Assembly (NCBI GenBank): GCA_964418425.1 | Contig: CAYQLT010000001.1 | Coordinates: 174,791-238,790 of the forward strand | Source: CAYQLT01 sp964418425 | Lineage (GTDB): Bacteria; Bacillota; Limnochordia; Limnochordales; Geochordaceae | Length of the DNA: 64,000 nucleotides | Direction of reading: 5' to 3' | Notes under the pieces: generated by a model | The model's input: only the letters and a program-made list of their open reading frames with translations | What the model was told of the DNA's origin: nothing | The model's database searches: none | In this document: in pieces, positions 34,206-42,775 of the stretch | Layout of the letters: each line of letters begins with the position of its first letter | How positions within the stretch are numbered: the stretch's first letter is position 1 | Made by a program: the position numbers and the translations under genes

Positions 34206-35573
34206 GTGGCAGCTTATGGAGAACCCCTGCTGCGTCGTGCCGCCGGCACCCTGCTGCTGGTCTTTGTGGTCGCCAGCGCTGCAGCCCCCCTTGCGTTGCC
34301 GGCGCGGCTTCGCGTCGTCTCGGGGCAGCCGGCCAGCTTGCCCATGAGCCCGGCCCTGCGGGCGGGCCCCCTGGAGAGTGGCTTTCCCGGGGAGGTGGCG
34401 CGCCAGGGGAGCCGGCTTCACCTGCGCATGGGCCGCCCCGGAACCGTTCGGATCGCCCTCCTGCTTTGGGGTCGCTTTCCTGTGGGCACCCTGGTGATCG
34501 ATGTGGTTCCCCCGCTTCACCTCATGGCGGGAGGACAGGCCATCGGCATCCTGCAGGCCGAGCAGGGCCTGCGGGTGCAGCGCGAGGAGGGTGTGCGCGA
34601 TCCGTCGGGCATCGTCCGGCACCCTGCCCGGGAGGCAGGGCTTGTGCCGGGCGACGTCCTGCTGGAGGCCGACGGTCGCCTGCTCAGGGAGCCGGCGGAA
34701 TTGAGCCAGCATATCCAGCACGCCGGTCAGGCCGGCCAGGAGATCCGGCTGAAGGTGCGGCGGGGCGAGCGGATCTTCCTCACCCGGTTGAAGCCGGTGG
34801 CCGTCGCCTGCGAGGCCCCAACCGCTTTTCGGAGGGCGCCCTGCGAGGGCCGCTTCACCGCGGGGCTGGTGGTGGAGGAGCCGCAGGCCGGGGTGGGAAC
34901 CCTGACGTTCTACGATCCCCGGACCCTGCGGTTCGGGGCGCTCGGCCACCTGGTGCAGGACCGGCAGCGGCGAGCCCTTTCGCTGGAGCAGGCCCGCGTC
35001 GTGGTCGCCTCCATCGGTTCCGTCTCCCGAGGCCTTGCCGGCCGCCCCGGGGAGAAGGTAGGGCGGCTTGAGCGGGACCAGCCGCCTTTGGGAGTCATCC
35101 GGAAAAACACGCCGGCAGGTATCTTCGGGGACCTGTACCGGACCCCCCGCCCGGCGCCCGGCTTCGAAAAACCCTTGCCGGTGGCGCTGGCCGGGGATGT
35201 CCGAGAAGGGGAAGCCCACTTGCTGACGGTGGTAGAGGGTGAGCGGGTGGAGAGCTTTCGGGTGCAGATCGTCCGGATCCGGCCCCGAGGCGTCCCCGAA
35301 TCCCAGAGGCTTTTGGTGCGGGTGGTGGATCCGCGGCTTTTGGCCCTCACCGGCGGCATCGTGCAGGGCATGAGCGGCAGCCCCCTCATCCAGGACAACC
35401 GCCTGGTGGGAGCAGTCACCCACGTTTCGGTGCAAGACCCCGCCCGGGGTTACGGGATCCTCATCGAGAGCATGCTGGAACAGTCCGGCCTGTGGGAGTC
35501 GGCCGAAGGAGGTGCGGGCGCGGTCCGGAATACTGAGGTCAGCCGTCTCCACCCTTGGGGAGCGGCCGCCTGA
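34206..35573 (+). CDS. spoIVB: SpoIVB serine peptidase (S55)
   Basis: About 455 residues. An N-terminal signal/anchor (AAGTLLLVFVVASAAAPLAL) is followed by a PDZ domain (GIVRHPAREAGLVPGDVLLEADGRLL, about 140-205) and the S55 peptidase domain. The catalytic His is in GALGHLVQD (about 248) and the catalytic Ser in QGMSGSPLIQDNRLVGAVTHV (about 391). SpoIVB is made in the forespore and signals across the intermembrane space to activate pro-sigma-K processing, matching the pro-SigK encoded at 10.3 kb. The GTG at 34206 has GGAGG eight bases upstream. spoIVB-spo0A is a universal pair in spore formers. Confidence 0.95.
   Translation: MAAYGEPLLRRAAGTLLLVFVVASAAAPLALPARLRVVSGQPASLPMSPALRAGPLESGFPGEVARQGSRLHLRMGRPGTVRIALLLWGRFPVGTLVIDVVPPLHLMAGGQAIGILQAEQGLRVQREEGVRDPSGIVRHPAREAGLVPGDVLLEADGRLLREPAELSQHIQHAGQAGQEIRLKVRRGERIFLTRLKPVAVACEAPTAFRRAPCEGRFTAGLVVEEPQAGVGTLTFYDPRTLRFGALGHLVQDRQRRALSLEQARVVVASIGSVSRGLAGRPGEKVGRLERDQPPLGVIRKNTPAGIFGDLYRTPRPAPGFEKPLPVALAGDVREGEAHLLTVVEGERVESFRVQIVRIRPRGVPESQRLLVRVVDPRLLALTGGIVQGMSGSPLIQDNRLVGAVTHVSVQDPARGYGILIESMLEQSGLWESAEGGAGAVRNTEVSRLHPWGAAA
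35505..35533 (+). promoter_or_regulatory. candidate sigma-H promoter of spo0A
   Basis: GAAGGAGGT (35505-35513) and CCGGAATAC (35525-35533) are separated by 11 bases and keep the AGGA and GAAT cores of sigma-H promoters at the consensus spacing. The site lies inside the 3' end of spoIVB, about 90 bases ahead of the spo0A start, where the sigma-H-dependent promoter of Bacillus spo0A is also found. The flanking A/T positions of the consensus are partly replaced by G/C. Confidence 0.45.
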
Positions 35574-35623
35574 GGCCCAGGGCGTCGGGATCGGACAGGC
35601 CGCAGGGGGGAGCGTGGAGGAGC

Positions 35624-36433
35624 ATGCAGGGCTATTCGGTGGTGTTGAGCGGCGACCCGGACGGCTTCGCACAGCAGCTTCGCGATCACCTGGAACGGCA
35701 CGAGGACGTGTTCTCCCGCATCGATGTCATCGCCACGGCCTTGCCGCTGGAGCAGCGCCTGGCCAGTGACCCCCCGGACCTGGTGACCCTGGACCTGGGG
35801 CTGGCCGGCCTGGGCGGCGTGCCGGGGGCCGAGCGGCTCGTCCGCTGGTACCGCACCCGGATGAGCTCCCAGGCCGTCCCGGCGGGTCGACGGCTGGTGG
35901 TGGTCAGCCCGACCGGTGACGACGGGCTGGTGGCCAGAGCCTGCGCGTGGGGGGCCGATTACTTCGTGGTGCGCCCGTTTGACGTGGCCACGTTGGGGCT
36001 GCGGTTTCGCCAGCTCGTCACCGGGGAGCGGGGACCGCTTCCCTCACGGCGGCAGCGGCGGCTACGCCAGATCGAGCGTTGCGTGGTGCGCTACATGGAG
36101 GACCTCGGGGTGCCGCCCCATTACAAGGGGCGGGCGTACCTCAAGGACGCCATCGTGATGGTGGTAGAAGACCGCGGCCTTCTGGAGCGCGTGACCAAGG
36201 AGCTGTACCCTCGCATCGCGCGGCTGCACCAGACGGCGCCCTTCAAGGTGGAGCGCGCCATCCGGCACGCCATCGAGGTGACGGTCGAGCGGGGCAACCT
36301 CTCGCTCATCGAGCGCCTGTTCGCCCACCTCATCAACGACCGGCGCGCTCGGCCCACCAATTCTTCGTTCATCGCCCTGCTGGCCGACCAGGTCCGGCTG
36401 GAGATATGCGGGCTCGCCGGAGCGGCGCGGTGA
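35624..36433 (+). CDS. spo0A: Spo0A sporulation response regulator with degenerate receiver domain
   Basis: 269 residues. The C-terminal Spo0A DNA-binding domain is very well conserved (MEDLGVPPHYKGRAYLKDAI, ELYPRIA, KVERAIRHAIEV, RPTNSSFIALLADQVRLE). The N-terminal receiver keeps the phospho-acceptor (Asp57 in TLDLG) and Asp11. However, the neighbouring acidic residue is Gly10 (SGDPD for ADDN), the switch Thr is Ser95, the invariant lysine of the KPFD motif is Arg117 (VVRPFD), and MPHLDG is LAGLGG. Register with Bacillus Spo0A is exact at the N-terminus. Phosphorylation may therefore be altered or lost. ATG at 35624 is preferred over an upstream in-frame start because it gives the family N-terminus. 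Confidence 0.93.
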   Translation: MQGYSVVLSGDPDGFAQQLRDHLERHEDVFSRIDVIATALPLEQRLASDPPDLVTLDLGLAGLGGVPGAERLVRWYRTRMSSQAVPAGRRLVVVSPTGDDGLVARACAWGADYFVVRPFDVATLGLRFRQLVTGERGPLPSRRQRRLRQIERCVVRYMEDLGVPPHYKGRAYLKDAIVMVVEDRGLLERVTKELYPRIARLHQTAPFKVERAIRHAIEVTVERGNLSLIERLFAHLINDRRARPTNSSFIALLADQVRLEICGLAGAAR

Positions 36434-36481
36434 AAGGGGGCCGTTGCCCCGGTCAACACTAGGCCGGGAGGTGACGGCTCG

Positions 36482-37630
36482 TTGAAGTTCGCGGTGGCGG
36501 GCCCTGCCCGCGTCGGGGCGGTCACCAAGCGGTTGGTTGCGCGCATCCGCCCGGGCGACGTGGTCATCATCTCCCACCCGGATATGGACACGGCCACGGC
36601 GGCGGCGCTGGCGGCGCGCCGGCCCGGTGCGGTGATCAACGGGTGTGCCACCCTCTCCGGTCGGCTGCCCGCAGGCGGCGCGGGAGTGCTGCTGGCGGCG
36701 GGCATCCCCGTGCTGGACCACGCAGGCCCCCAACTGCTCTCCCGGGTCGTGGAGGGCGCGTGGGTGCGTTTGGAAGGCCAGCAGCTTTTGGACGACCGCG
36801 GTCGGGTTCTGGCCTGCGGACGGCGCCTGCAGGCCGAAGAAGTGCGAGCACGGCTCGGTCAGGCCCAAAGGCAGTTTCCGGCCCTTCTCCGCCGCTTTGC
36901 GCGAAACACCCTGCAGCACGCCACCGGCGAGCTGGAACGCCTGCTGGGGCCCATCGCCCTGCCCCCTCTGCGCACCTCCATGGCAGGCCGTCCGGCGGTG
37001 GTGGTGGCTCGAGGAGCGGGTCTTCGGGAGGACCTGCGGGCGATTGGGCCCTTCATCCGGCGGCGCCATCCCGTCCTCATCGGGGTCGACGGCGGGGCGG
37101 ACGCGCTTGTGGAGCTGGGCTATGGATGCCATCTGGTTGTGGGCGACATGGATTCGGTCAGCGACCGGGCCATGGATTCGGCCGGGGAGCTGGTGGTGCA
37201 GGCCTACCCGGACGGGCGGGCCCCCGGTCTGGCCAGGGTCCTGGAGCGAGGACGGTTCGCGCACGTCTTTCCCTGCCCGGGAACCAGCGAGGATGCGGCG
37301 CTTCTGCTTGCCGGCGAAGCCGGTGCCCGGCCCGTCGTGGCGGTGGGAGGTCACGCCAGCGCGCTGGAGGTGATGGAGAAAGGCCGCCCGGGCATGGCCA
37401 GCACCCTGCTGGTGCGAATGCGGCTGGGACACGTGGTGGTGGATGCCCGGGGCTACGCCTGCCTGGCTTCCTGCGAGAGGGAGGAGCGAGAGGCGCTCGG
37501 CCCGGCCGTGGCGGCGGCCGCCGTCTTCTGCCTGTCGGTGGCGACGTGGGTGTCGAGCCCGCTTCAGCAACTGGCCCGCCTGCTGTGGCTGGGGCTGCAG
37601 GCCGGCCTGTGGACGGGAGGGTGGCCGTGA
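36482..37630 (+). CDS. steA: SteA-like putative cytokinetic ring protein
   Basis: 382 residues. The N-terminal KFAVAGPARVGAVTKRLVARIRPGDVVIISHPDMD and the central VVARGAGLREDLRAIGPFIRRRHPVLIGVDGGADALVELGYGCHLVVGDMDSVSD (thiamin-pyrophosphokinase-like fold) match SteA of actinobacteria and clostridia. A C-terminal hydrophobic segment (ALGPAVAAAAVFCLSVATWV) ends the protein. In Corynebacterium SteA and SteB form a complex that recruits cell-separation hydrolases. The TTG at 36482 has GGGAGGTGA seven bases upstream. steB starts in its stop codon (GTGA). Confidence 0.85.
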   Translation: MKFAVAGPARVGAVTKRLVARIRPGDVVIISHPDMDTATAAALAARRPGAVINGCATLSGRLPAGGAGVLLAAGIPVLDHAGPQLLSRVVEGAWVRLEGQQLLDDRGRVLACGRRLQAEEVRARLGQAQRQFPALLRRFARNTLQHATGELERLLGPIALPPLRTSMAGRPAVVVARGAGLREDLRAIGPFIRRRHPVLIGVDGGADALVELGYGCHLVVGDMDSVSDRAMDSAGELVVQAYPDGRAPGLARVLERGRFAHVFPCPGTSEDAALLLAGEAGARPVVAVGGHASALEVMEKGRPGMASTLLVRMRLGHVVVDARGYACLASCEREEREALGPAVAAAAVFCLSVATWVSSPLQQLARLLWLGLQAGLWTGGWP

Positions 37631-38373
37631 CCCGCGACCCGGGCCGCCACAGCCTCACCGTGGCCGCCGTCTTCTGGGCCCTGGCCGTGGGTATGGCAGC
37701 CGGGGCGGGGGCGGTGGGCAAGGGGCTGGTGGACCGGGGGCTGGTGGACTCGATCCAGAGGCAGCTGGCGGGTCTGGAGATGCGTCTCGAGCAGTCCCGC
37801 ATGGAGCGGCGGTGGATGGAGCAAAAGGCGATGGCCTATGAACGGCTTCTGCAGGCGGTCTTGCCCGATCTGTGGCGGTCCTGGGTTCCCCAGGGATGGA
37901 CGCTTCACCTGCAAGCCACCCCCGAGGCCCGGCAAGCGTCCTCCCGTCTGGCTGCGGCACTTCGGCAGGCCGGCGTCACGGTGCAAGAAGGTTCTTCCAT
38001 CGCCCCGGCCGAGTGGCCGTGGCCCGTGCCCGGGGTGATACTGCAAAGCGAGGCGGGCCGGGTGATGGGTCTGGTGGGCCGCTTGTCCCCTCCCCCCGCC
38101 GGGACCGGGGGCGAAACGGCTGCCCCCTCGGCACGGAGTCCGGGCAGCGGGGCGTATGTGGAGGGCATCGACAGCGCCTTGGGCCAGGTGGCGGCGATGG
38201 TCGCGCTGGTGCGCTGCCATGGTGCCGGCGTGGAGCAAAAGGAGGCTTTGGACCGGGTTGAAGAGGCACTGTGGTACGCGGGAGCTGTTCAGCGCCGTGG
38301 TGCCTGCCTGGAGGGAGGCCCCGACCATCGGCGAGACGGTACGCAGCCTCCATCGCATCCCGTGGATCGATGA
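37627..38373 (+). CDS. steB: SteB/MctB-like copper-transporter-family membrane protein
   Basis: 248 residues. One N-terminal transmembrane helix (LTVAAVFWALAVGMAAGAGAVGKGLVD) is followed by a coiled coil (IQRQLAGLEMRLEQSRMERRWMEQKAMAYE) and an extracytoplasmic alpha/beta region. This is the layout of the family annotated as copper transporter (MctB), which includes SteB. Its pairing with steA supports a cell-separation role over copper transport. The frame's last 35 residues overlap the next gene and look non-native, so the functional end may be read poorly. Confidence 0.75.
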   Translation: MTRDPGRHSLTVAAVFWALAVGMAAGAGAVGKGLVDRGLVDSIQRQLAGLEMRLEQSRMERRWMEQKAMAYERLLQAVLPDLWRSWVPQGWTLHLQATPEARQASSRLAAALRQAGVTVQEGSSIAPAEWPWPVPGVILQSEAGRVMGLVGRLSPPPAGTGGETAAPSARSPGSGAYVEGIDSALGQVAAMVALVRCHGAGVEQKEALDRVEEALWYAGAVQRRGACLEGGPDHRRDGTQPPSHPVDR

Positions 38374-38968
38374 GGTGGTGGTGGACGACGGCTCCGACGA
38401 CGATACCGCCGGCGAAGCCCGCCGGGCGGGGGCCCGGGTGGTGTGCCTGGGCCGGCGCCGGGGCAAAGGTAGCGCCCTGCAGGTAGGTATCGAGGCCGCC
38501 GCATCCCCCCACGTCCTCCTGTGCGATGCGGACCTGGGGGGCTCGGCGGTCGGCCTGTCTGCCCTGTGCGAGGCGGTGGGTACGGGTGAGGCCGACCTGG
38601 CCATCGGACGGTTACCGGGCGGAAGGGGTGCGGGCCTGGGTCTGGTGCGTCGGTTGGCGGCGGCAGGCGTCCGCAGGCTGGGGGGACAGGCGCTGACAGC
38701 TCCGCTGTCCGGGCAACGGGCAGCTCCCCGGAGCTGGGCTACGGCCCTGGTGGCGGGACCGCCGTGCGGGTTTGGCGTGGAGGTGCGCATGGATGTCCGG
38801 GCGCTGCGCTGGGGCTTGCGGGTAGTGGAGGTGCCCGTCCGGGTGACACACCGGCCAACGGCGTGGAGCCGGGAAGGGGTGCTGCACCGGGCGCGGCAGT
38901 TTCTGGATGTGGCCCGGACCCTAAACAACCTGAGGCTGGAAAGCCGAGACGAGGAGGCCCGAACATGA
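38258..38968 (+). CDS. GT2 family glycosyltransferase
   Basis: About 236 residues, a single GT-A domain. FSAVVPAWREAPTIGETVRSL, DEVVVDDGSDDDTAGEARRAGARVV, RGKGSALQVGIEAA and the metal-binding LLCDADLGG follow the DPM/GtrB-like GT2 pattern. No C-terminal membrane helices are present. It probably transfers a sugar to a lipid carrier, which fits the MraY/WecA-like gene directly after it (ATGA overlap). TTG at 38258 keeps the first beta strand; GTG at 38297 is the next candidate. Confidence 0.8.
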   Translation: MKRHCGTRELFSAVVPAWREAPTIGETVRSLHRIPWIDEVVVDDGSDDDTAGEARRAGARVVCLGRRRGKGSALQVGIEAAASPHVLLCDADLGGSAVGLSALCEAVGTGEADLAIGRLPGGRGAGLGLVRRLAAAGVRRLGGQALTAPLSGQRAAPRSWATALVAGPPCGFGVEVRMDVRALRWGLRVVEVPVRVTHRPTAWSREGVLHRARQFLDVARTLNNLRLESRDEEART

Positions 38969-39867
38969 GGTCGAGCGGCGCTCCCGGGGTTCCAGGCGCT
39001 GCCGGACCCGCCGGCTTGCTGGCGGCCGTCAGCTTGTCGGTTCTGGCGTGGGCGGGGGCACGGCGGGCGGCACCGGTGGCTGCCCGGGCCTTGGGCCGGG
39101 CGGGACGGGTACGCCGCTCGTACACGGGGCGCCGGGTGCCGACGGGAGTGGGGTGGGTGCCGGCAGCTATGGGCCTGGCGGGGATGGCGGCACTGGGAGC
39201 GCCGGGATCAGCCCTGGTGCCGGCTGCCGCCGCAGCCGGTGGCTGGCTGGACGACGTCTGGCCCGGGCCGGGCCGCTCGGTGCGCGGGTGGGGAGGCCAC
39301 CTGCGGACCGCCCTGTGCCAGCGTCGGCTCACCTCGGGGATGCTGAAGGCTGCCATCGTGGGGCTGGCAGCCGTGCTGGGAGCACTTGCCAGGCTGCGAC
39401 AGGAGGGTGCGGGAAGGGCCGTGTGGGGTGGGCTGGGCACGGCCCTGACCGCCAACGCGCTCAACCAGCTGGACACCCGGCCCGGGCGGGCGGGTCTGGC
39501 CTTTGTGCTGGGTATGGCGTGGCTGGCGGCGGCCGGCGAACCCCGGCGCCGCCACCGCCTGGCCGTTTGGCTCCCCCTGGTGGGTGCCGTCATGGGCTAC
39601 CTGCCCCTGGATCGGGCCGGGGATGCCATGCTGGGGGATACCGGAGCCAACGCACTGGGGGCGGCGTTGGGCACTGCGGCGGCCGAGCTGCTGGACGACA
39701 GGCGTCTGGCCCGGTGGACCCTTTTGATGGCCGCTCTCAACGCGGCCGGCGACGTCGTCTCCCTGGGCAGTCTCGTCGACCGGGTGGCCATCGCCGGCAG
39801 GGAGCAAACCCGGCGACACCGAAATCGCTGGCCACCATGGAGGCCGGCCATCGTGGCACCGTCATAG
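38965..39867 (+). CDS. MraY/WecA-like polyprenyl-phosphate sugar-phosphate transferase
   Basis: 300 residues, about eight membrane helices. Family motifs are degenerate but present: GGWLDDVWPG (the DD motif), TANALNQLDTRPGRAG (the NxxNxxD motif) and AMLGDTGANALGAALG. It is shorter than MraY and lacks the C-terminal HIH motif. The probable role is the first membrane step of a glycan by moving a sugar-phosphate to undecaprenyl phosphate. It stands with steAB and a GT2 gene, and ends 30 bases inside the start of the helicase gene. Confidence 0.8.
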   Translation: MRSSGAPGVPGAAGPAGLLAAVSLSVLAWAGARRAAPVAARALGRAGRVRRSYTGRRVPTGVGWVPAAMGLAGMAALGAPGSALVPAAAAAGGWLDDVWPGPGRSVRGWGGHLRTALCQRRLTSGMLKAAIVGLAAVLGALARLRQEGAGRAVWGGLGTALTANALNQLDTRPGRAGLAFVLGMAWLAAAGEPRRRHRLAVWLPLVGAVMGYLPLDRAGDAMLGDTGANALGAALGTAAAELLDDRRLARWTLLMAALNAAGDVVSLGSLVDRVAIAGREQTRRHRNRWPPWRPAIVAPS

Positions 39868-42050
39868 ACGGGCGGACGCAGCCGTACGCCGTCGAGCAGG
39901 ACTTCGGCCCCGCAGGCAGCCTGGCCCGGGCTCTTGGGCCTCGCTTTGAGGCACGCCCGGAACAAGAGGCCATGGCCCGCCTCGTATGGGAGGTGCTCGA
40001 CGGCGGGGGCATCGCGCTGGTGGAGGCGGCAACGGGTACCGGCAAGTCGCTGGCCTACCTGGTGCCACTGGCCCGCGCCCTGGAGCGGGACCCATCCGCG
40101 CGGGCGGTGGTCGCCACCTACACCCTCTACCTGCAGGATCAGCTGGTTCAGCGGGACATCCCGGTAGCCGAGGCGTGTGTGGGCCATTCCCTGGATTGGG
40201 CGGTGGCCCGCGGGTGGGGCAACTACCTGTGCCGCCTGCGCCTGCGTCACGCCCTGTCCGACCGGGAGTTCTTCCCGGAGCTTTCGCAAAGGGACTGGCC
40301 GGGGCTCGTGGAGCGGCTCGCCCAATGGGAGGCCTCGGCGCGCAGCGGGGCCCGCTCCGAGCTTCCCGAAGAGTGGCCGCACGACGCGTGGGTTGCCGTC
40401 AGCGCAGATCCCGATCGGTGCACCCGGCGCCGTTGCCCGTATTTCGAGGATTGCTTCTATTTTCGGGCCCGCCGCCAGATACACAAAGCCCGTCTTGTGG
40501 TGGCCAATCACCACTTGTTGATGGCGGATCGAGCGCTGCGGCGCGCCACAACGGGATCGGACGCCTGCGTCCTGCCAGACCACGATTTCCTCATACTGGA
40601 CGAGGCGCACCACCTGGAAGAGGTGGCGGTGGCGCACCTGGGCGTCGAGGTGCGCAGCCACATGGCGCTGGCCCGCCTGGGCCGCCTGGCTCGTCAGCGC
40701 AGGCTCCCCCTTGCCGGGCCGGCCGCCCAGGCGGCACAGGCCCTGGGACGGTTCGTCGACGCCCTGTATCGCCTGATGGCGCTCTTGGGGCGTCCGGTGG
40801 GCGAGGGTGGCCGGGCCGTGCTCCGCATCACTCCGGGGCTCTCCCGCCGCAGGGAGCTTGCGGGCCCCCTGGATGGCGTGACAGACGCGTTGTACGGGCT
40901 GGCCCACGAGGCCGCCCGGTTGGCGGGTTCGGCGCCCGAAGATGAGCCTCCCGAGCAGGACGAAGCGGCCGAGATGGTGGCGCTGGCCCGGTGGGCCCAG
41001 AAACTGGCTGTGGACCTGGGGGATGTCATGGGGGCCGCCGACCCCGATGCGGTCTACTGGGCCGAAGCGGAACCGGCAGGACGACAGCTCTGTCTGCGGG
41101 CGGCGATGTTGGACGTGGGCGGCGTGATTGCAGCCGAGCTTCTCCGCCCCCCACACGCTTGCGTGTTGACGTCCGCCACGCTGACCCCTTCCGGGGATTT
41201 CGCACCGTTACGCCGTGCCCTGGGCCTGACCGCCGAGGGCCCAAAGAGCCCGCCGGCCTTCCAGGAGCTTTCGGGCGAGCCGGAGGTGGACGAGTCCGGC
41301 CTGACCCGGGTGCGGGTGGGAGGTACCCCTCCGACGCAGGTCCGGATGCGCTGCGGGGTGTGGGAGGCGCAGATACCGTCTCCTTTTCGCTTCCAAACCC
41401 AGTGTCTGGTGGGGGTGCCCACGGACTTTCCCGAGCCGGACGATGCCCGGTTCGTACCGGTCCTGGCCGACTGGGTGGCCTGGCTGGCTTGCGGGATCGG
41501 CGGGCGCACGCTGGTGCTGTTCACCTCTTACCGCATGCTGGAGCAGGCGGCCGGGCTTTTGCAGGCCCACCCGGAGCTGGAAGGCTTCCAGGTGTTACGC
41601 CAGGGCGAGCTTCCCCGCACCCGCCTGGTCGACCGTTTCCGGGAACGGGAAGGTCGGGGTCAGGTGCTGCTGGGAACCGACAGCTTCTGGGAAGGTCTGG
41701 ACGTTCCGGGTCCGGCGCTTTCGTGCGTGGTGATGTGCCGGCTTCCCTTTCCCGTTCCGGAGCATCCCCTGGTGGCTGCCCGAGCCGAGCGGCTGAAGAC
41801 CATGTCCCTCAACCCTTTCTGGGAGGACGCCCTGCCCCGGGCGGTCATGAAGTTCCGTCAGGGTTTCGGGCGGCTCATCCGGACGGCGGCCGACCGGGGC
41901 GCGGTGGTGGTGACCGACCGTCGCCTGGTGATCCGGCCTTACGGCCACCAGTTCCTGCGGGCGCTGCCGGGCTGCCAGATGGTGGCCGGGCCGGGTAAAG
42001 CCCTTTTGCGGGAGATCGTCCAATGGATCGGACTGCCCTCGCCATCGTGA
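39837..42050 (+). CDS. dinG: DinG/XPD-type ATP-dependent helicase
   Basis: 737 residues, superfamily 2 helicase. Walker A is in VEAATGTGKSLAYL (about 60-73) and the DEAH box is FLILDEAHHLEEV. Four cysteines suited to a 4Fe-4S cluster are at about residues 130-206 (YLCRL and CTRRRCPYFEDCFYF). The helicase C-terminal part has LVLFTSYRMLEQA, LLGTDSFWEGLDVPG and MKFRQGFGRLIRTAADRGAVVVTDRR. It unwinds DNA 5' to 3' in repair. No exonuclease domain is fused at the N-terminus. Confidence 0.93.
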   Translation: MEAGHRGTVIDGRTQPYAVEQDFGPAGSLARALGPRFEARPEQEAMARLVWEVLDGGGIALVEAATGTGKSLAYLVPLARALERDPSARAVVATYTLYLQDQLVQRDIPVAEACVGHSLDWAVARGWGNYLCRLRLRHALSDREFFPELSQRDWPGLVERLAQWEASARSGARSELPEEWPHDAWVAVSADPDRCTRRRCPYFEDCFYFRARRQIHKARLVVANHHLLMADRALRRATTGSDACVLPDHDFLILDEAHHLEEVAVAHLGVEVRSHMALARLGRLARQRRLPLAGPAAQAAQALGRFVDALYRLMALLGRPVGEGGRAVLRITPGLSRRRELAGPLDGVTDALYGLAHEAARLAGSAPEDEPPEQDEAAEMVALARWAQKLAVDLGDVMGAADPDAVYWAEAEPAGRQLCLRAAMLDVGGVIAAELLRPPHACVLTSATLTPSGDFAPLRRALGLTAEGPKSPPAFQELSGEPEVDESGLTRVRVGGTPPTQVRMRCGVWEAQIPSPFRFQTQCLVGVPTDFPEPDDARFVPVLADWVAWLACGIGGRTLVLFTSYRMLEQAAGLLQAHPELEGFQVLRQGELPRTRLVDRFREREGRGQVLLGTDSFWEGLDVPGPALSCVVMCRLPFPVPEHPLVAARAERLKTMSLNPFWEDALPRAVMKFRQGFGRLIRTAADRGAVVVTDRRLVIRPYGHQFLRALPGCQMVAGPGKALLREIVQWIGLPSPS

Positions 42051-42694
42051 TCGGCGTGATCGTCGCCGTTCTGGCCATGTCGGGCGTGCACCGAGCCCAG
42101 GAACTGGCGGCCGAACAGGGTGCGTCCGGGTACTACTACCAGGTGCAGCCGGGCGATACCCTCAGCCGTATCGCCCGGCTCTATGGGGTCTCCCCCACCC
42201 AACTGGCGCAGATGAACGACCTGCCCGACCCCGACCGGCTGGCTGTCGGTCAAATCTTGCGGGTGCCGGGGCCTCCCCGCGGCGACCCTGACGAGCCGGC
42301 CTCGGAGGACCCGGGACAGCGGTATCCGCAGCTGCGCCAGATGAGCGACGAGGAGCTGCTCGCCCGGCTGATCCACCTGGAAGCCCGCGGTGAGCCGTGG
42401 GAGGGTCAGGTAGCGGTGGGGGCCGTGGTGCTCAACCGGGTCCGCAGCCCGGGCTTTCCTGACACCCTTTACGAGGTGGTGCTTCAGCCGGGCCAGTTCG
42501 GATTCTCGCCCGAGGATCTGCTGGCAGCCAACCCCGCACCGTCCGCCTATGAGGCTGCGCGCCGGGCCCTTGCGGGCGAGGACCCCAGCGGCGGCGCCCT
42601 CTTCTTTTACAACCCCGAGAAAACCCGGACGCCGTGGTTTTGGGCGAACCGGCCCGTTCTTCGGCGCATCGGGCGTCACGTTTTCACCCTCTGA
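42023..42694 (+). CDS. sleB: LysM plus SleB-type cell-wall hydrolase
   Basis: 223 residues. An N-terminal signal/anchor (TALAIVIGVIVAVLAMSGV) precedes one LysM repeat (YYQVQPGDTLSRIARLYGVSPTQLAQMNDLPDPDRLAVGQILRVP) and a SleB/hydrolase_2 domain (LLARLIHLEARGEPWEGQVAVGAVVLNRVRSPGFPDTLYEVVLQPGQF) with the catalytic Glu in EARGE. SleB-type enzymes break spore cortex muramic-lactam peptidoglycan at germination. It overlaps the helicase gene by 28 bases. Confidence 0.9.
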   Translation: MDRTALAIVIGVIVAVLAMSGVHRAQELAAEQGASGYYYQVQPGDTLSRIARLYGVSPTQLAQMNDLPDPDRLAVGQILRVPGPPRGDPDEPASEDPGQRYPQLRQMSDEELLARLIHLEARGEPWEGQVAVGAVVLNRVRSPGFPDTLYEVVLQPGQFGFSPEDLLAANPAPSAYEAARRALAGEDPSGGALFFYNPEKTRTPWFWANRPVLRRIGRHVFTL

Positions 42695-42775
42695 AGATGC
42701 CGCGCCCCGGCCCTTTCGGGTCGCGCCGTTCTAAGCCCCTGCCCGGGTCGATATGCTGGCCCGGGGTAGAGGCCG

